64,000 nt of DNA. Source: an uncultured Alphaproteobacteria bacterium (lineage in GTDB: Bacteria > Pseudomonadota > Alphaproteobacteria > RF32 > CAG-239). The DNA lies in assembly GCA_944391445.1 (NCBI GenBank), contig CALXTL010000002.1, forward strand, positions 42,882 to 106,881, in the 5' to 3' direction. Made by a program: the position numbers and the translations under genes. The notes under the pieces were generated by a model that saw nothing but the letters and a program-made list of their open reading frames with translations, was not told the origin of the DNA and did no database searches. Position 1 is the stretch's first letter; each line of letters opens with the position of its first letter. Positions 1 through 8,659 of this stretch are shown in pieces.

Positions 1-1139
1 GAACTGAAAGATATTTCCGGATAAATTTCCACCGTGCCGCCGCTTTTGTTTGTTGTCAAAGAGTTAAACGTCAGCCGGGCGCTGCTCTTCGGACACTGAG
101 TATAGCCGAGCTCATACATTTTCGCATAATCATAAATATTTTGCTTGAGGGTATATGTATCACTGGCATTAATATCACTTCGCAGAACAATAGGTTTATT
201 TTGCGAAATGGCCATTTCAAATTCGGCTTTGCTGCTGACCAGAGCATAGCCTTCGGCTGCCAGATATTCATCACAAGTCATGGCCGTACAACCGCCGGTG
301 TTAGGATCAATTTTATACCCGGAGACACAGCTTTTGGCTTTATATTTCGTGGTTCCCCCGCATAAAACACAGTCATATGTTTCGTTCACAAACGGAATGG
401 CGCTCGGACTGTCGAAACGATAACCGCTGCAATTGGCCTCACACTGGCCACAGCCGGATTCGCATTTGGAAGGACATCCCGGCACCGGCACATCGCAGCC
501 GTTGCATTCGGTTGCAATGACGGGCTTATTAATATTTTCCGGCAGATTACAGGTATTATTATTACAGCTTTTACACAAATCGCAGCCATTGCCGTATGTC
601 TCGGCACAACCAAGATCAACGCCGTCAACCACGCAGTTTGCCTCTGTCAAACCGTCGCAGGGATCGTCGCAGGATCTGTAAAATGTACCGTTGCTGCCTT
701 TGCAAATGCCTGAAAATTTCTTCGTCGCGCAAGAAGGATCATTTTCCCGATATTTATAAATTGTCGTATCGCAGTTGCATGCGTTATACAAGCCGTTACA
801 AGTGCTTCCGGCAAGTTTTTTCCCCTCCTGCGACGGACAATTGGCCGTGCTGTATCGATAAGCAACATCACAACCGCAATCACGATAACAGGTCAAATTG
901 GGCATTGGTGAAAAAACACTTTTGCAGACCAGCCCGTGACTTTGAGCATAAGCGGCTGTCACCCCGGCATAATTCTCGCACAAAACCTGATATTTTTGAG
1001 CTGTGCGTTCATTAATGCGGTCTTCAAACGGATTATCATTAATATAATCAGGCAGCAAAGTGACTCTTGCATCAAGAGATCCTGCCAAAACCATAATACT
1101 CAAAACAACCACTGCTCCAAGAGCCGCGCAGTTTTTCAT
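1..1139 (-). CDS. Cysteine-rich exported protein, C-terminus beyond window edge
   Basis: I do not recognise a family. The frame is open from an ATG at 1139 to the left edge, giving at least 379 residues and no stop. A GAGGAGAG ribosome site lies about 6 bases upstream. Residues 1-24 form a signal peptide (short charged start, hydrophobic core with VVVLSIMVLAG, then a small-residue cleavage region SLDA). About 33 cysteines follow in the mature part, often in CxxC, CxC or CxxxC spacing (for example the stretch NGCDLCKSC), between Asn/Gly-rich segments. This pattern suggests a disulfide-rich or metal-binding surface or secreted protein rather than a ferredoxin, because no repeated CxxCxxCxxxCP unit is seen. 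Coding status rests on the long open frame, start context and signal peptide. Function unknown. Confidence 0.75.
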   Translation of the reverse strand, partial: MKNCAALGAVVVLSIMVLAGSLDARVTLLPDYINDNPFEDRINERTAQKYQVLCENYAGVTAAYAQSHGLVCKSVFSPMPNLTCYRDCGCDVAYRYSTANCPSQEGKKLAGSTCNGLYNACNCDTTIYKYRENDPSCATKKFSGICKGSNGTFYRSCDDPCDGLTEANCVVDGVDLGCAETYGNGCDLCKSCNNNTCNLPENINKPVIATECNGCDVPVPGCPSKCESGCGQCEANCSGYRFDSPSAIPFVNETYDCVLCGGTTKYKAKSCVSGYKIDPNTGGCTAMTCDEYLAAEGYALVSSKAEFEMAISQNKPIVLRSDINASDTYTLKQNIYDYAKMYELGYTQCPKSSARLTFNSLTTNKSGGTVEIYPEISFS

Positions 1140-1204
1140 AACCGCTCTCCTCACATTAACAAAGCGTCTTTCGCCGCTAATATCAATCTTTGCCTGATAT
1201 TCCT

Positions 1205-1210
1205 ATTATA
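1205..1210 (-). promoter_or_regulatory. Possible -10 box for the cysteine-rich gene
   Basis: A perfect TATAAT on the minus strand lies about 66 bases upstream of the ATG of the cysteine-rich gene, inside an AT-rich spacer of about 140 bases that separates it from the divergent permease gene. The matching -35 region (TTAAAA at 17 bases spacing) is weak, so only the -10 box is proposed. Confidence 0.3.
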
Positions 1211-1281
1211 ACCCAAAATCTTTAATTTTTTAATAATACAATTATATATGGCCTGAAAAAGTCAAAAAAACGGCGGAAAAC

Positions 1282-2184
1282 ATGCTATGGATCATTAACG
1301 GGCTTCTTTATGGTTTCTTCACGGCGCTTTACACTCTGGTTAATCAGAGGCACAAATTCAACGGTTATGTTCTCGGCATCTGGCGCGGCTTCGGTGTTGC
1401 CCTGATATTTATGCCGTTTTTGCTGTTTCTGCCGCCGCAAACCGATGCCTTTGTCTGGGCTTTGCTGATCTTCCAAGGATGGATGATCGGCATTTATGAC
1501 TCTCACCTTTTCTTTGCCTCGGCCAGATTTGGCGCTGGTGCAACTTCACGAATGATGGCCTTGAGTGCGCCCGTAACCGCGCTTTTATGGTGGGCGCTTA
1601 CGCCGAAACTTTTTTTTGATCTGTTTTCCAACGGCAATGTTTTCATCACCATCCTTTTGACTTTATTCGGTTTTACCTTTTGCTATTGGCAGATGATAAA
1701 AATTCCGCTTAATCGAAAAATTGTCGAATACGTGGCACCAGCAATTTTTGCTCTGGCAGGCATGAGTATTGCGGCCAAAGAAATTGCCATGCTTGGCGAA
1801 AATGTCTGGATAAACATTGTTTATTATCTGGCCGTTGCCGCTTTTGTCAGCGGATGCTACAATACCATCTGCTATCTCAAAAGCGAAAAACCGACCCGCC
1901 AAGATTTTTTCAACACGGTCTTTGACCGTCGGCTTATTGCCGTCAGTGCCTACATCATCAGCTTTTCCGCCGCGTTAATAACCTCAAAAACCATGGCAAT
2001 GCGCCTGGCGCCAAACCCGGGGTATGTTGTGGCTCTTGTTCTGACAGCGCCGCTTTTCGTCTTCTTTCTTAACAAATACAGACGCATTCCCGACAATATT
2101 TCCGTCAAAGCCGGCTTCTCCATGCTGTTCTTTTTGATTCTGCTGATGCTCCTGGTAACCGGCAACTGGGGTGTAGCAGACTAA
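1282..2184 (+). CDS. DMT/EamA-like inner-membrane permease
   Basis: The 300-residue protein is almost entirely hydrophobic, with about ten predicted membrane helices and short loops. This length and layout match drug/metabolite transporter (EamA-type) permeases, which export small metabolites. The substrate cannot be told from sequence. It begins MLWIINGLLYGFFTALYTL, so the first helix starts at once, as in EamA proteins. The gene stands alone, divergent from the cysteine-rich gene, and its stop lies one base from the stop of convergent holA, with no visible terminator between them. Family-level call only; a related ten-helix permease family is possible. Confidence 0.6.
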   Translation: MLWIINGLLYGFFTALYTLVNQRHKFNGYVLGIWRGFGVALIFMPFLLFLPPQTDAFVWALLIFQGWMIGIYDSHLFFASARFGAGATSRMMALSAPVTALLWWALTPKLFFDLFSNGNVFITILLTLFGFTFCYWQMIKIPLNRKIVEYVAPAIFALAGMSIAAKEIAMLGENVWINIVYYLAVAAFVSGCYNTICYLKSEKPTRQDFFNTVFDRRLIAVSAYIISFSAALITSKTMAMRLAPNPGYVVALVLTAPLFVFFLNKYRRIPDNISVKAGFSMLFFLILLMLLVTGNWGVAD

Positions 2185-2185
2185 A

Positions 2186-3220
2186 TCATGCGGCGCGGGC
2201 CAATTTGGCCGCGGCGGAAGAAATCTGCATCAGACAATAAGACAAAATCTCCGTTGCCGGATAATTTGTTGTTTTGCAATCACGCTCACACTTATACAGC
2301 AACTCCATCACCGAAAAGAGCCTTTCTTTCGGCCATAGCGCGAGCTGGCGTTTAAACGAAGAAACCCGGTAAAACATTATCCGCGGCACCAGCTTATCCA
2401 TTGCTTTTTCAGGAGTTTCCCCTTTTTCCATATAGCCTCGGCAGACAATCAACCGGCTAAAATGGCTCCCGAGCGCACGCACAATCGTAACCGGCTCTTC
2501 GCCCTCGTTCAACAATCGTTGCAATGCTTTTTGCGATTTTTCGCTGTTACCGCCGGCCGTATAATAGCACACATCATCCGTATTAGAAACCGACTGATCG
2601 GAAATAACCGCCTTAACATCGTCAATTGTCACATTCCGTCTGTCTCCCAGATAAGTGATCAGTTTTTCAATTTCACCCACATTTGATTTGCGATCATTGG
2701 ATAATCTGGCGCACAAAAGCTGCAAAGCCTCATTACCGATCGTAACGGCATTATCAATAAACATTGCCCGTGCCGTGCTGAAAATATCTTCATCGCGGTC
2801 TTCATAGCAGGCAACCGCCGCCGCATTATCCGCACCTTCGGCCCATGCCACCAATGAAGATTTTTTATTAAGCGAGACAGAGTAAACAACCACCAGCGTA
2901 TCGGCAACCGAATTTTCAAACAAAAGCTTAAGCTGCTTGGTCAGATTGTTATCTGCATCGCGGATAACAATCACCCGCCGGCCGCCCATCAGTGACTGAC
3001 TATTATATTCCGAGCTTAAAAGCCCGGGGTCACCGTTGACTTCGGCACCATTCAGATAAACCACGTGAAACGGATCATAAACATCCGGAGACACACTCTG
3101 AACCAATCGACGCACATATTCGGCGACCAATCCCTCATTTGATCCGTAAATCAGAAAAGCACCAATGCTGCTGTCGGCTTTTTTCAGATATTTGTCAATC
3201 TGCGCCTGCTTATAAATCAC
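2186..3220 (-). CDS. holA: DNA polymerase III subunit delta
   Basis: At 344 residues the protein matches the usual length of HolA, the subunit that opens the beta clamp within the clamp-loader complex. The N-terminal segment IYGSNEGLVAEYVRRL corresponds to the degenerate nucleotide-fold start of delta. The C-terminal third, with SSFKRQLALWPKERL followed by a helical stretch with CERDCKTTNYPA, matches the delta collar domain. It is the last gene of leuS-lptE-holA, an order common in alphaproteobacteria, and its start overlaps the end of lptE by 11 bases, implying translational coupling. Confidence 0.9.
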   Translation of the reverse strand: MIYKQAQIDKYLKKADSSIGAFLIYGSNEGLVAEYVRRLVQSVSPDVYDPFHVVYLNGAEVNGDPGLLSSEYNSQSLMGGRRVIVIRDADNNLTKQLKLLFENSVADTLVVVYSVSLNKKSSLVAWAEGADNAAAVACYEDRDEDIFSTARAMFIDNAVTIGNEALQLLCARLSNDRKSNVGEIEKLITYLGDRRNVTIDDVKAVISDQSVSNTDDVCYYTAGGNSEKSQKALQRLLNEGEEPVTIVRALGSHFSRLIVCRGYMEKGETPEKAMDKLVPRIMFYRVSSFKRQLALWPKERLFSVMELLYKCERDCKTTNYPATEILSYCLMQISSAAAKLARAA

Positions 3221-3761
3221 GGTCGCTGGTTCCCCCGCTCAGTTTTTTATGGAAATATGCTCCGAGACGCAGAGCAATGTCATTGGCAATAATTTTGGCC
3301 GCGTCGCTTTCGGTTTTTTTCTGCGCCATGGTTGTCGAATAGGGATTTGCCATAATATCATAACTGACAAAAGCAATACTGTCGCTACGCAGTTTTACCT
3401 CCGTTCCTTCCCAAAGTTCATACTGAACCCGGTAGCTGACACGTTCGCTGGTGGCGGTAATATCGTCGCGCAAAGCCTGTTGCGTTACCTGCCGGTCTGT
3501 CAGTCTGACTTCAAGACGATAGCGCGGTTTTTGAGGAGCGCCGCGCGGTGTCAGCAGATCCAGCAGATTATTGCGCAGTTGCTGTCCGAAACGCTCAGAG
3601 ATCGGATTAATCTTAATCTGAGCCATCTCTTCGCTGATTGAAGTATCAAACTTATCGTTAAAATACCAACTTCCGGCTTTCTCTCGCTGTACATACAACG
3701 GTTCAAATCCGCAGGCGGAAACCGCCAAAAACATCCCTGCAATCAACCAACTTTTCTTCAT
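3210..3761 (-). CDS. lptE: LPS-assembly lipoprotein LptE
   Basis: This 183-residue lipoprotein carries a signal sequence ending in the lipobox VSAC, with lipidated Cys17 followed by GFEPLYV, the typical start of alphaproteobacterial LptE. LptE plugs the LptD barrel and helps insert lipopolysaccharide in the outer membrane. LptD is encoded at 27.4 kb in this window. The gene sits between leuS (17-base gap) and holA (11-base overlap), the classic location. Sequence outside the lipobox is weakly conserved, so the call leans on the lipobox, length and synteny. Confidence 0.85.
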   Translation of the reverse strand: MKKSWLIAGMFLAVSACGFEPLYVQREKAGSWYFNDKFDTSISEEMAQIKINPISERFGQQLRNNLLDLLTPRGAPQKPRYRLEVRLTDRQVTQQALRDDITATSERVSYRVQYELWEGTEVKLRSDSIAFVSYDIMANPYSTTMAQKKTESDAAKIIANDIALRLGAYFHKKLSGGTSDRDL

Positions 3762-3778
3762 CAGACCAACCCGTTTTG

Positions 3779-6229
3779 CTATATGACAATGTTGCAGATT
3801 TTATTGGGAACAACAATAATCTTGCGGATATCCTTACCCTCCAGCTGGCGTCTGACATTATCAAGCGCCAAAGCTGCGGCCTGAATATCTTCATTGGCGG
3901 CATTAAGCGGAACATTAACGGTACCGCGCATTTTTCCGCAAATTTGAACCGCCACAGTCACCATATCGTCTTGAGCCAAAGTTTTGTCGCCTTGGGGCCA
4001 TGTCTCATTAATAATCAGTCCCTGATAACCGAGCCGTGCCCACATTTCCTCGCACAGATGCGGCGTAAACGGCGCCATCAGCTTCAAAAGCGTTGCATAT
4101 AGTTCTGCCGGAATTTTCTCCAGATTACTCAAATAATTAACATATGTCATCAGTGAAGAAACTGCCGTATTAAACCGCATCTGATCAATTCTGTCGGTAA
4201 CTTCAAGAATACATTTGTGCATAGCCCGCAAATCTTCCTTGGTCGGTTGCTGTTTATAAACTTTTTTAAACAGATTATAAACCTTGCCGACAAAGCGGTA
4301 TACACCCATCAAACTTTCATCCGACCACATGGCCACTTGGTCAAACGGCCCGATAAACATCTCATAAAGGCGGAAAGTATCTGCGCCATAAGCGGCCACA
4401 ATATCGTCCGGATTAATAACATTGCCGCGTGATTTGGACATTTTTTCGCCGTTCTCAGCCAAAATCATACCATGTGACGTACGTTTATTATACGGCTCTT
4501 TGGTTGGCACCAAACCGCAATCATACAAAAATTTGTGCCAAAAGCGAGAATACAACAAGTGCAGCGTGGTATGCTCCATACCGCCGTTATACCAGTCGAC
4601 ATTCATCCAATAGTCCAGCGCTTCTTTAGAGGCAAATTCTTTGTCATTATGCGGATCGCAATAGCGCAGAAAATACCAGGAAGACCCGGCCCAGTTCGGC
4701 ATGGTATCGGTCTCGCGACGGGCTTTTGCACCGCATTTCGGGCACTTGGTATAAAGCCAGTCACCAGCCTTTGACAGCGGAGACTCTCCTTCATCGTTAG
4801 GATGATAATCCGGTACTTCCGGCAACTTCAGCGGCAGTTCGGATTCCGGAATCGGCTGCCAGCCGCAATGTTCGCAATAGACCATCGGAATTGGCTCACC
4901 CCAGTAACGCTGACGAGAAAAAACCCAATCGCGCAATTTAAAATTAACTTTTGGCCGGCCAAACCCATTCTTAACGGCATAATCCGTCGCCGCTTTCATC
5001 CCGTCTTCTTTGTTCATTCCGTCAAGGAAAGAAGAATTGATATGCGGTCCGTCTTCTTCAAAAGCTTTTTCAGAAATATCGCCGCCGTCTAAAACCTGAA
5101 TAATGGGCAAATCAAAAACCTTGGCAAAATCATAGTCGCGCTGATCATGCGCCGGCACGGCCATAATGGCGCCGGTTCCATATCCGGTCAGTACATAGTC
5201 GGAAATAAAAACCGGAATCTCTTTGCCGTTAAACGGATTAACCGCCTTCATGCCTTTCAGCTCCACGCCGGTTTTGCCGTCACCCTGCGTGCGTTGCAAA
5301 TCAGACTTTTTGGCTGTCTCGTCAACATAGACCTTAATCTCGGCCTGATTTTCAAAACGCCCCATATATTTTTGCACAAAAGGATGCTCCGGCGCCAAAA
5401 CCATATACGTTACGCCAAAAGCCGTATCCGGCCGGGTTGTAAAAACGGTCAGTTTATCTTCGCCGAATTTGAAATCAAGCTCCGCCCCCTCCGAACGGCC
5501 GATCCAATTGATTTGCTGCGACTTAACCCGATCAATAAAATCAAGCCCGTCCAAATCCTTAATCAGTCTGTCGGCATACTTGGTAATGGCAATCATCCAT
5601 TGTTCTTTATCCTTACGCACCACTTGCGCGCCGCAGCGTTCGCAGCAGCCGTCAACCACTTCCTCGTTGGCCAGACCGACCTTACACGACGGACACCAGT
5701 TAATGGCAATTTTATCTTTATAAGCCAGACCTTTTTCGAAAAATTTGATAAACATCCACTGCGTCCATTTGTAATATTCCGGATCGCAGGTGCTGATACA
5801 TCTGTCCCAGTCAAAGCAAAAACCAAGTGATTTCAGTTGCTTGGTAAAAGTTTTGATGTTGGCTGCCGTGGAAACCGCCGGGTGAACGCCGGTTTTAATT
5901 GCATAATTTTCGGCGGGCAGACCAAAAGCATCAAACCCCATCGGATACAAAACATTAAATCCCTGCATCCGTTTTTTGCGGGCAATAACATCCAAAGCCG
6001 TGTAAGAACGCGGATGCCCCACATGCAAACCGGCGCCGGACGGATATGGAAATTCAACCAAAGCATAAAACTTCTCTTTGTTTTTATCAATTTCAACATG
6101 GTAGGCTTTTTCATCATCCCAAATTTCCTGCCATTTTTTTTCAATCGTCTTGAAATTATACCGATCTTCGAGCTTCCAGCTTTCCTGCCATTGTTCAAAG
6201 CTGTCTTTTCCGTCAAATTTTTTATTCAT
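3779..6229 (-). CDS. leuS: Leucyl-tRNA synthetase
   Basis: The class I aminoacyl-tRNA synthetase that charges tRNA-Leu, with an editing domain. HVGH (the HIGH signature) is at residues 69-72 after YPSGAGL, and KMSKS is near residues 596-600 followed by RGNVINPDD. Zinc-binding-type cysteine pairs (CPSC and CERCG; CEHCG and CPKCG) are present. Length is 816 residues, slightly short of the common 850-870. About 22 residues precede the usual start region around RYNFKTIEKKWQ. The ATG at 6229 has an AAAGG directly upstream, so the extension may be real. First gene of leuS-lptE-holA; divergent from rsmB. Confidence 0.96.
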   Translation of the reverse strand: MNKKFDGKDSFEQWQESWKLEDRYNFKTIEKKWQEIWDDEKAYHVEIDKNKEKFYALVEFPYPSGAGLHVGHPRSYTALDVIARKKRMQGFNVLYPMGFDAFGLPAENYAIKTGVHPAVSTAANIKTFTKQLKSLGFCFDWDRCISTCDPEYYKWTQWMFIKFFEKGLAYKDKIAINWCPSCKVGLANEEVVDGCCERCGAQVVRKDKEQWMIAITKYADRLIKDLDGLDFIDRVKSQQINWIGRSEGAELDFKFGEDKLTVFTTRPDTAFGVTYMVLAPEHPFVQKYMGRFENQAEIKVYVDETAKKSDLQRTQGDGKTGVELKGMKAVNPFNGKEIPVFISDYVLTGYGTGAIMAVPAHDQRDYDFAKVFDLPIIQVLDGGDISEKAFEEDGPHINSSFLDGMNKEDGMKAATDYAVKNGFGRPKVNFKLRDWVFSRQRYWGEPIPMVYCEHCGWQPIPESELPLKLPEVPDYHPNDEGESPLSKAGDWLYTKCPKCGAKARRETDTMPNWAGSSWYFLRYCDPHNDKEFASKEALDYWMNVDWYNGGMEHTTLHLLYSRFWHKFLYDCGLVPTKEPYNKRTSHGMILAENGEKMSKSRGNVINPDDIVAAYGADTFRLYEMFIGPFDQVAMWSDESLMGVYRFVGKVYNLFKKVYKQQPTKEDLRAMHKCILEVTDRIDQMRFNTAVSSLMTYVNYLSNLEKIPAELYATLLKLMAPFTPHLCEEMWARLGYQGLIINETWPQGDKTLAQDDMVTVAVQICGKMRGTVNVPLNAANEDIQAAALALDNVRRQLEGKDIRKIIVVPNKICNIVI

Positions 6230-6291
6230 TACCTTTCGTCCCTGCGGCTAAAATCATAACTAATCACAAAAATTAACTTAATTTGATACTT

Positions 6292-6320
6292 TTGACAAGA
6301 GTCTATTTTAACACTTGTAT
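6292..6320 (+). promoter_or_regulatory. Possible promoter for rsmB
   Basis: A consensus TTGACA at 6292-6297 is followed at 17 bases by TTGTAT at 6315-6320, which matches the -10 consensus only partly. It lies in the AT-rich spacer between divergent leuS and rsmB, about 50 bases upstream of the rsmB start. Confidence 0.25.
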
Positions 6321-6372
6321 TTATAACCACGATTAAATACAATGAGCGTAGTTAAAAAAATGGCAGCGAAAA

Positions 6373-7653
6373 ATGACCGATTCCCGTTTGACTGCAATTC
6401 TGATTCTGCAGGAAATTATCGAAAATAAAAGCTTTGCTTCCGATGCCAGGCTCCGTTTTGAAAAAGAAGCCGGCAACGATGCTTTTGTCACCATGCTGCT
6501 GCAAACAACACTCCGCCGTATGCTTCCTCTTCGACGCATTCTCGGACTGTTCGTCAAAAGGAAATTACCGGCTCAGGCAAAATTTGCGCATTATGCACTG
6601 CTTCTGGCTGCAACTGAAATTCTCTGGTTGGAAACACCGGACTATGCCGTCATCAACAGTTATGTCGGCCTGGTCAAAAAAAAGCTGGATAAATATATTG
6701 CCGGCTTTGTCAACGCGGTTTTACGCAAAATTGCCGCCGATGCAAAAAATTTGGCACAAACAAACACATCTGAATTTTTTCCGCCGGAATTCCGACGGAT
6801 TCTGAATGTCAGTTATAGCCGCAAAACTGTCCGCGAAATTGAAAATGTTTTTATTAACCAGCCCGAACTCGATCTTTCCTGCAAGGCAGAACCGCAGCTC
6901 TGGGCGCAAAAGCTCAATGCCCGTTTGCTGCCGACCGGCACGTTGCGCTTGTCCGGACAGGGCAATCCCGCAAAATGGCCGGGCTATGCTGACGGTGCCT
7001 GGTGGGTACAGGATTTTGCCGCGTCTTTGGCTGTCAAGACCTTAGGAGAAGATCTCTCCAAACAAAAAGTTCTGGACCTTTGCGCCGCGCCGGGCGGCAA
7101 AACGGCACAACTCCTGTCCAAGGGCGCCGAAGTCACCGCGCTGGATATTTCCGCACCGCGTTTGGAACGTCTGCGCGAAAACATCTGCCGCCTGCAATTG
7201 CCTTTGCCGCAAATTATCTGCGCCGATGCCGTTTCTTATTTGCAAAATTTGCCAAAACCGTGTTTTGACGCAGTCATCTTGGATGCACCTTGCTCTGCCA
7301 CCGGCACCTTGCGCCGCCACCCGGAAATCATCCATATCAAAAATCTGGCCGATGTGGAAAAACAAGCCGCCATTCAAAAAGAAATTCTTGCCGTTGTTGA
7401 ACGAGCCGTCAAACCCGGAGGCTTTTTAGTCTACTGTGTTTGTTCTCTGGCCCGGGCTGAAGGAGAAGAACAAATGACCGGTTTTCTAAAACAACACCCG
7501 ACCTTTTTTCCGCGCCGGCTAAATGCAATTATTCCCGCTGCTGTCTCTGAAATTCTAACACCGGAAGGCTACATCCGCACACTTCCCTGCCATTTGAAAA
7601 AATTCGGCGGCACCGACGGCTTTTTCGTTGCCTGCCTGCAAAAAGGACAATAA
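6373..7653 (+). CDS. rsmB: 16S rRNA (cytosine-967-C5)-methyltransferase
   Basis: RsmB transfers a methyl group from S-adenosylmethionine to C967 of 16S rRNA. The 426-residue protein has a NusB-like RNA-binding N-terminal domain (about residues 1-140) and a Rossmann methyltransferase domain. The S-adenosylmethionine loop is LDLCAAPGGKTAQLL near residue 233. The two m5C-family cysteines are in LDAPCSATG (motif IV, near 303) and VYCVCSL (motif VI, near 354). All family hallmarks are intact. The next gene starts four bases after its stop, so the two are probably co-transcribed. Confidence 0.93.
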   Translation: MTDSRLTAILILQEIIENKSFASDARLRFEKEAGNDAFVTMLLQTTLRRMLPLRRILGLFVKRKLPAQAKFAHYALLLAATEILWLETPDYAVINSYVGLVKKKLDKYIAGFVNAVLRKIAADAKNLAQTNTSEFFPPEFRRILNVSYSRKTVREIENVFINQPELDLSCKAEPQLWAQKLNARLLPTGTLRLSGQGNPAKWPGYADGAWWVQDFAASLAVKTLGEDLSKQKVLDLCAAPGGKTAQLLSKGAEVTALDISAPRLERLRENICRLQLPLPQIICADAVSYLQNLPKPCFDAVILDAPCSATGTLRRHPEIIHIKNLADVEKQAAIQKEILAVVERAVKPGGFLVYCVCSLARAEGEEQMTGFLKQHPTFFPRRLNAIIPAAVSEILTPEGYIRTLPCHLKKFGGTDGFFVACLQKGQ

Positions 7654-7656
7654 CCG

Positions 7657-8580
7657 ATGTTTTTTGCCAAAACCGATTCTCAACCAACCGCCAACCCGCA
7701 AAACATCGGCATTCTCGGCACCAGTGCCGATGCTCTTTGGTGGGCAAACCAACTGCAAAATGCCGGTCACAACATCCGCCTGCTGACCCGGCCGCAGCAA
7801 GCTGACGAATATAATGCAACAGATTTTGTTTTCAGAGATGCTTCCCGCCTTCGCAATCAACGCGGAAATTTCCGCTTTGTTCATGAGCTGGATGAAATTC
7901 CGCACCTGCTGATAATTGCCTCATCTCCCGACAAGCTAAAGGCCGACCTATCGCTTTTGACACCGGGCAAACTGGCCGACACACTGACAATCAATTTCTG
8001 TTTTCTGGGAAACGACCCCGTTTTAACGGAAATATTGCGTCGGCCGCCTGTCAGTGCATATCATGCAGGCTGTTTTAACGGCAGCAAAAATCATATCACC
8101 GTTTTCAAACGGGCCGCGCGGATTGTCTTTTCAATAGAAGACACAACGGCTGATGCCGCGCTGTTGCGCGAAATTTTTGAACCGACAAACATCAAGCCTG
8201 TTTTTTCCGCCGATAACATGAACAATTTTTGGAGCTTTGCCGGACCATTTCTGGCGCATAACATGCTCACCGCAGCTTACGGGCAAAACATTTTTGAACT
8301 CGCCAAAGAAGAAAATGGCCGCAAAACGATTGATACGCTGCTGGAAGAACTTTCCAAAATTGCCGCGGCCGACAATGTTATTTTGTCGGCGGCCGCTCTG
8401 CTCTCCGAGCTTTATGAAATCCCGCAGGATTTCAATTCTCCGCTGCAAACAAGCATCCGTGATCACACACCGCTTTTTTTCGACAGATTAAGCTCTTTTT
8501 TACTGTCAAAAAGCGGCAAAAACGAACGAAAATATCCTATGACACACCGGCTGCTGCAAATGGTTTACAACAAATACTAG
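7657..8580 (+). CDS. Ketopantoate-reductase-like NAD(P)-binding protein
   Basis: The 307-residue protein starts with a Rossmann-type strand-loop-helix (NIGILGTSADALWWANQL, then a GH.IRLLTR segment) and ends with a helical domain resembling the C-terminal domain of ketopantoate reductase (PanE/ApbA). The glycine motif is altered: GTSADA replaces the usual GxGxxG. NADPH binding may therefore be weakened or lost, and pantothenate synthesis should not be assumed. It follows rsmB by three bases, an unusual place for panE. A distant dehydrogenase relative (for example of the glycerol-3-phosphate type) cannot be excluded. Confidence 0.5.
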   Translation: MFFAKTDSQPTANPQNIGILGTSADALWWANQLQNAGHNIRLLTRPQQADEYNATDFVFRDASRLRNQRGNFRFVHELDEIPHLLIIASSPDKLKADLSLLTPGKLADTLTINFCFLGNDPVLTEILRRPPVSAYHAGCFNGSKNHITVFKRAARIVFSIEDTTADAALLREIFEPTNIKPVFSADNMNNFWSFAGPFLAHNMLTAAYGQNIFELAKEENGRKTIDTLLEELSKIAAADNVILSAAALLSELYEIPQDFNSPLQTSIRDHTPLFFDRLSSFLLSKSGKNERKYPMTHRLLQMVYNKY

Positions 8581-8659
8581 CATAAAATAACAATCCCGCT
8601 TGAAGAAAAAAGCAAAAGCATTACAATACAAACACGAATAAACAGGGAGAAATTTTAAG

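Noticed and set aside
433..1015. Open frames on the plus strand (433-681 and 596-1015)
   Set aside because: They lie opposite the long cysteine-rich frame, lack ribosome sites and encode Arg/Ser/His-rich sequence typical of antisense reading.
5147..5830. 227-codon open frame on the plus strand opposite leuS
   Set aside because: Fully antisense to the conserved core of leucyl-tRNA synthetase; composition is that of a shadow frame.
7657..8580. Confident assignment as panE (ketopantoate reductase)
   Set aside because: The glycine-rich cofactor motif is altered and no pantothenate genes are nearby, so only a family-level resemblance is claimed.
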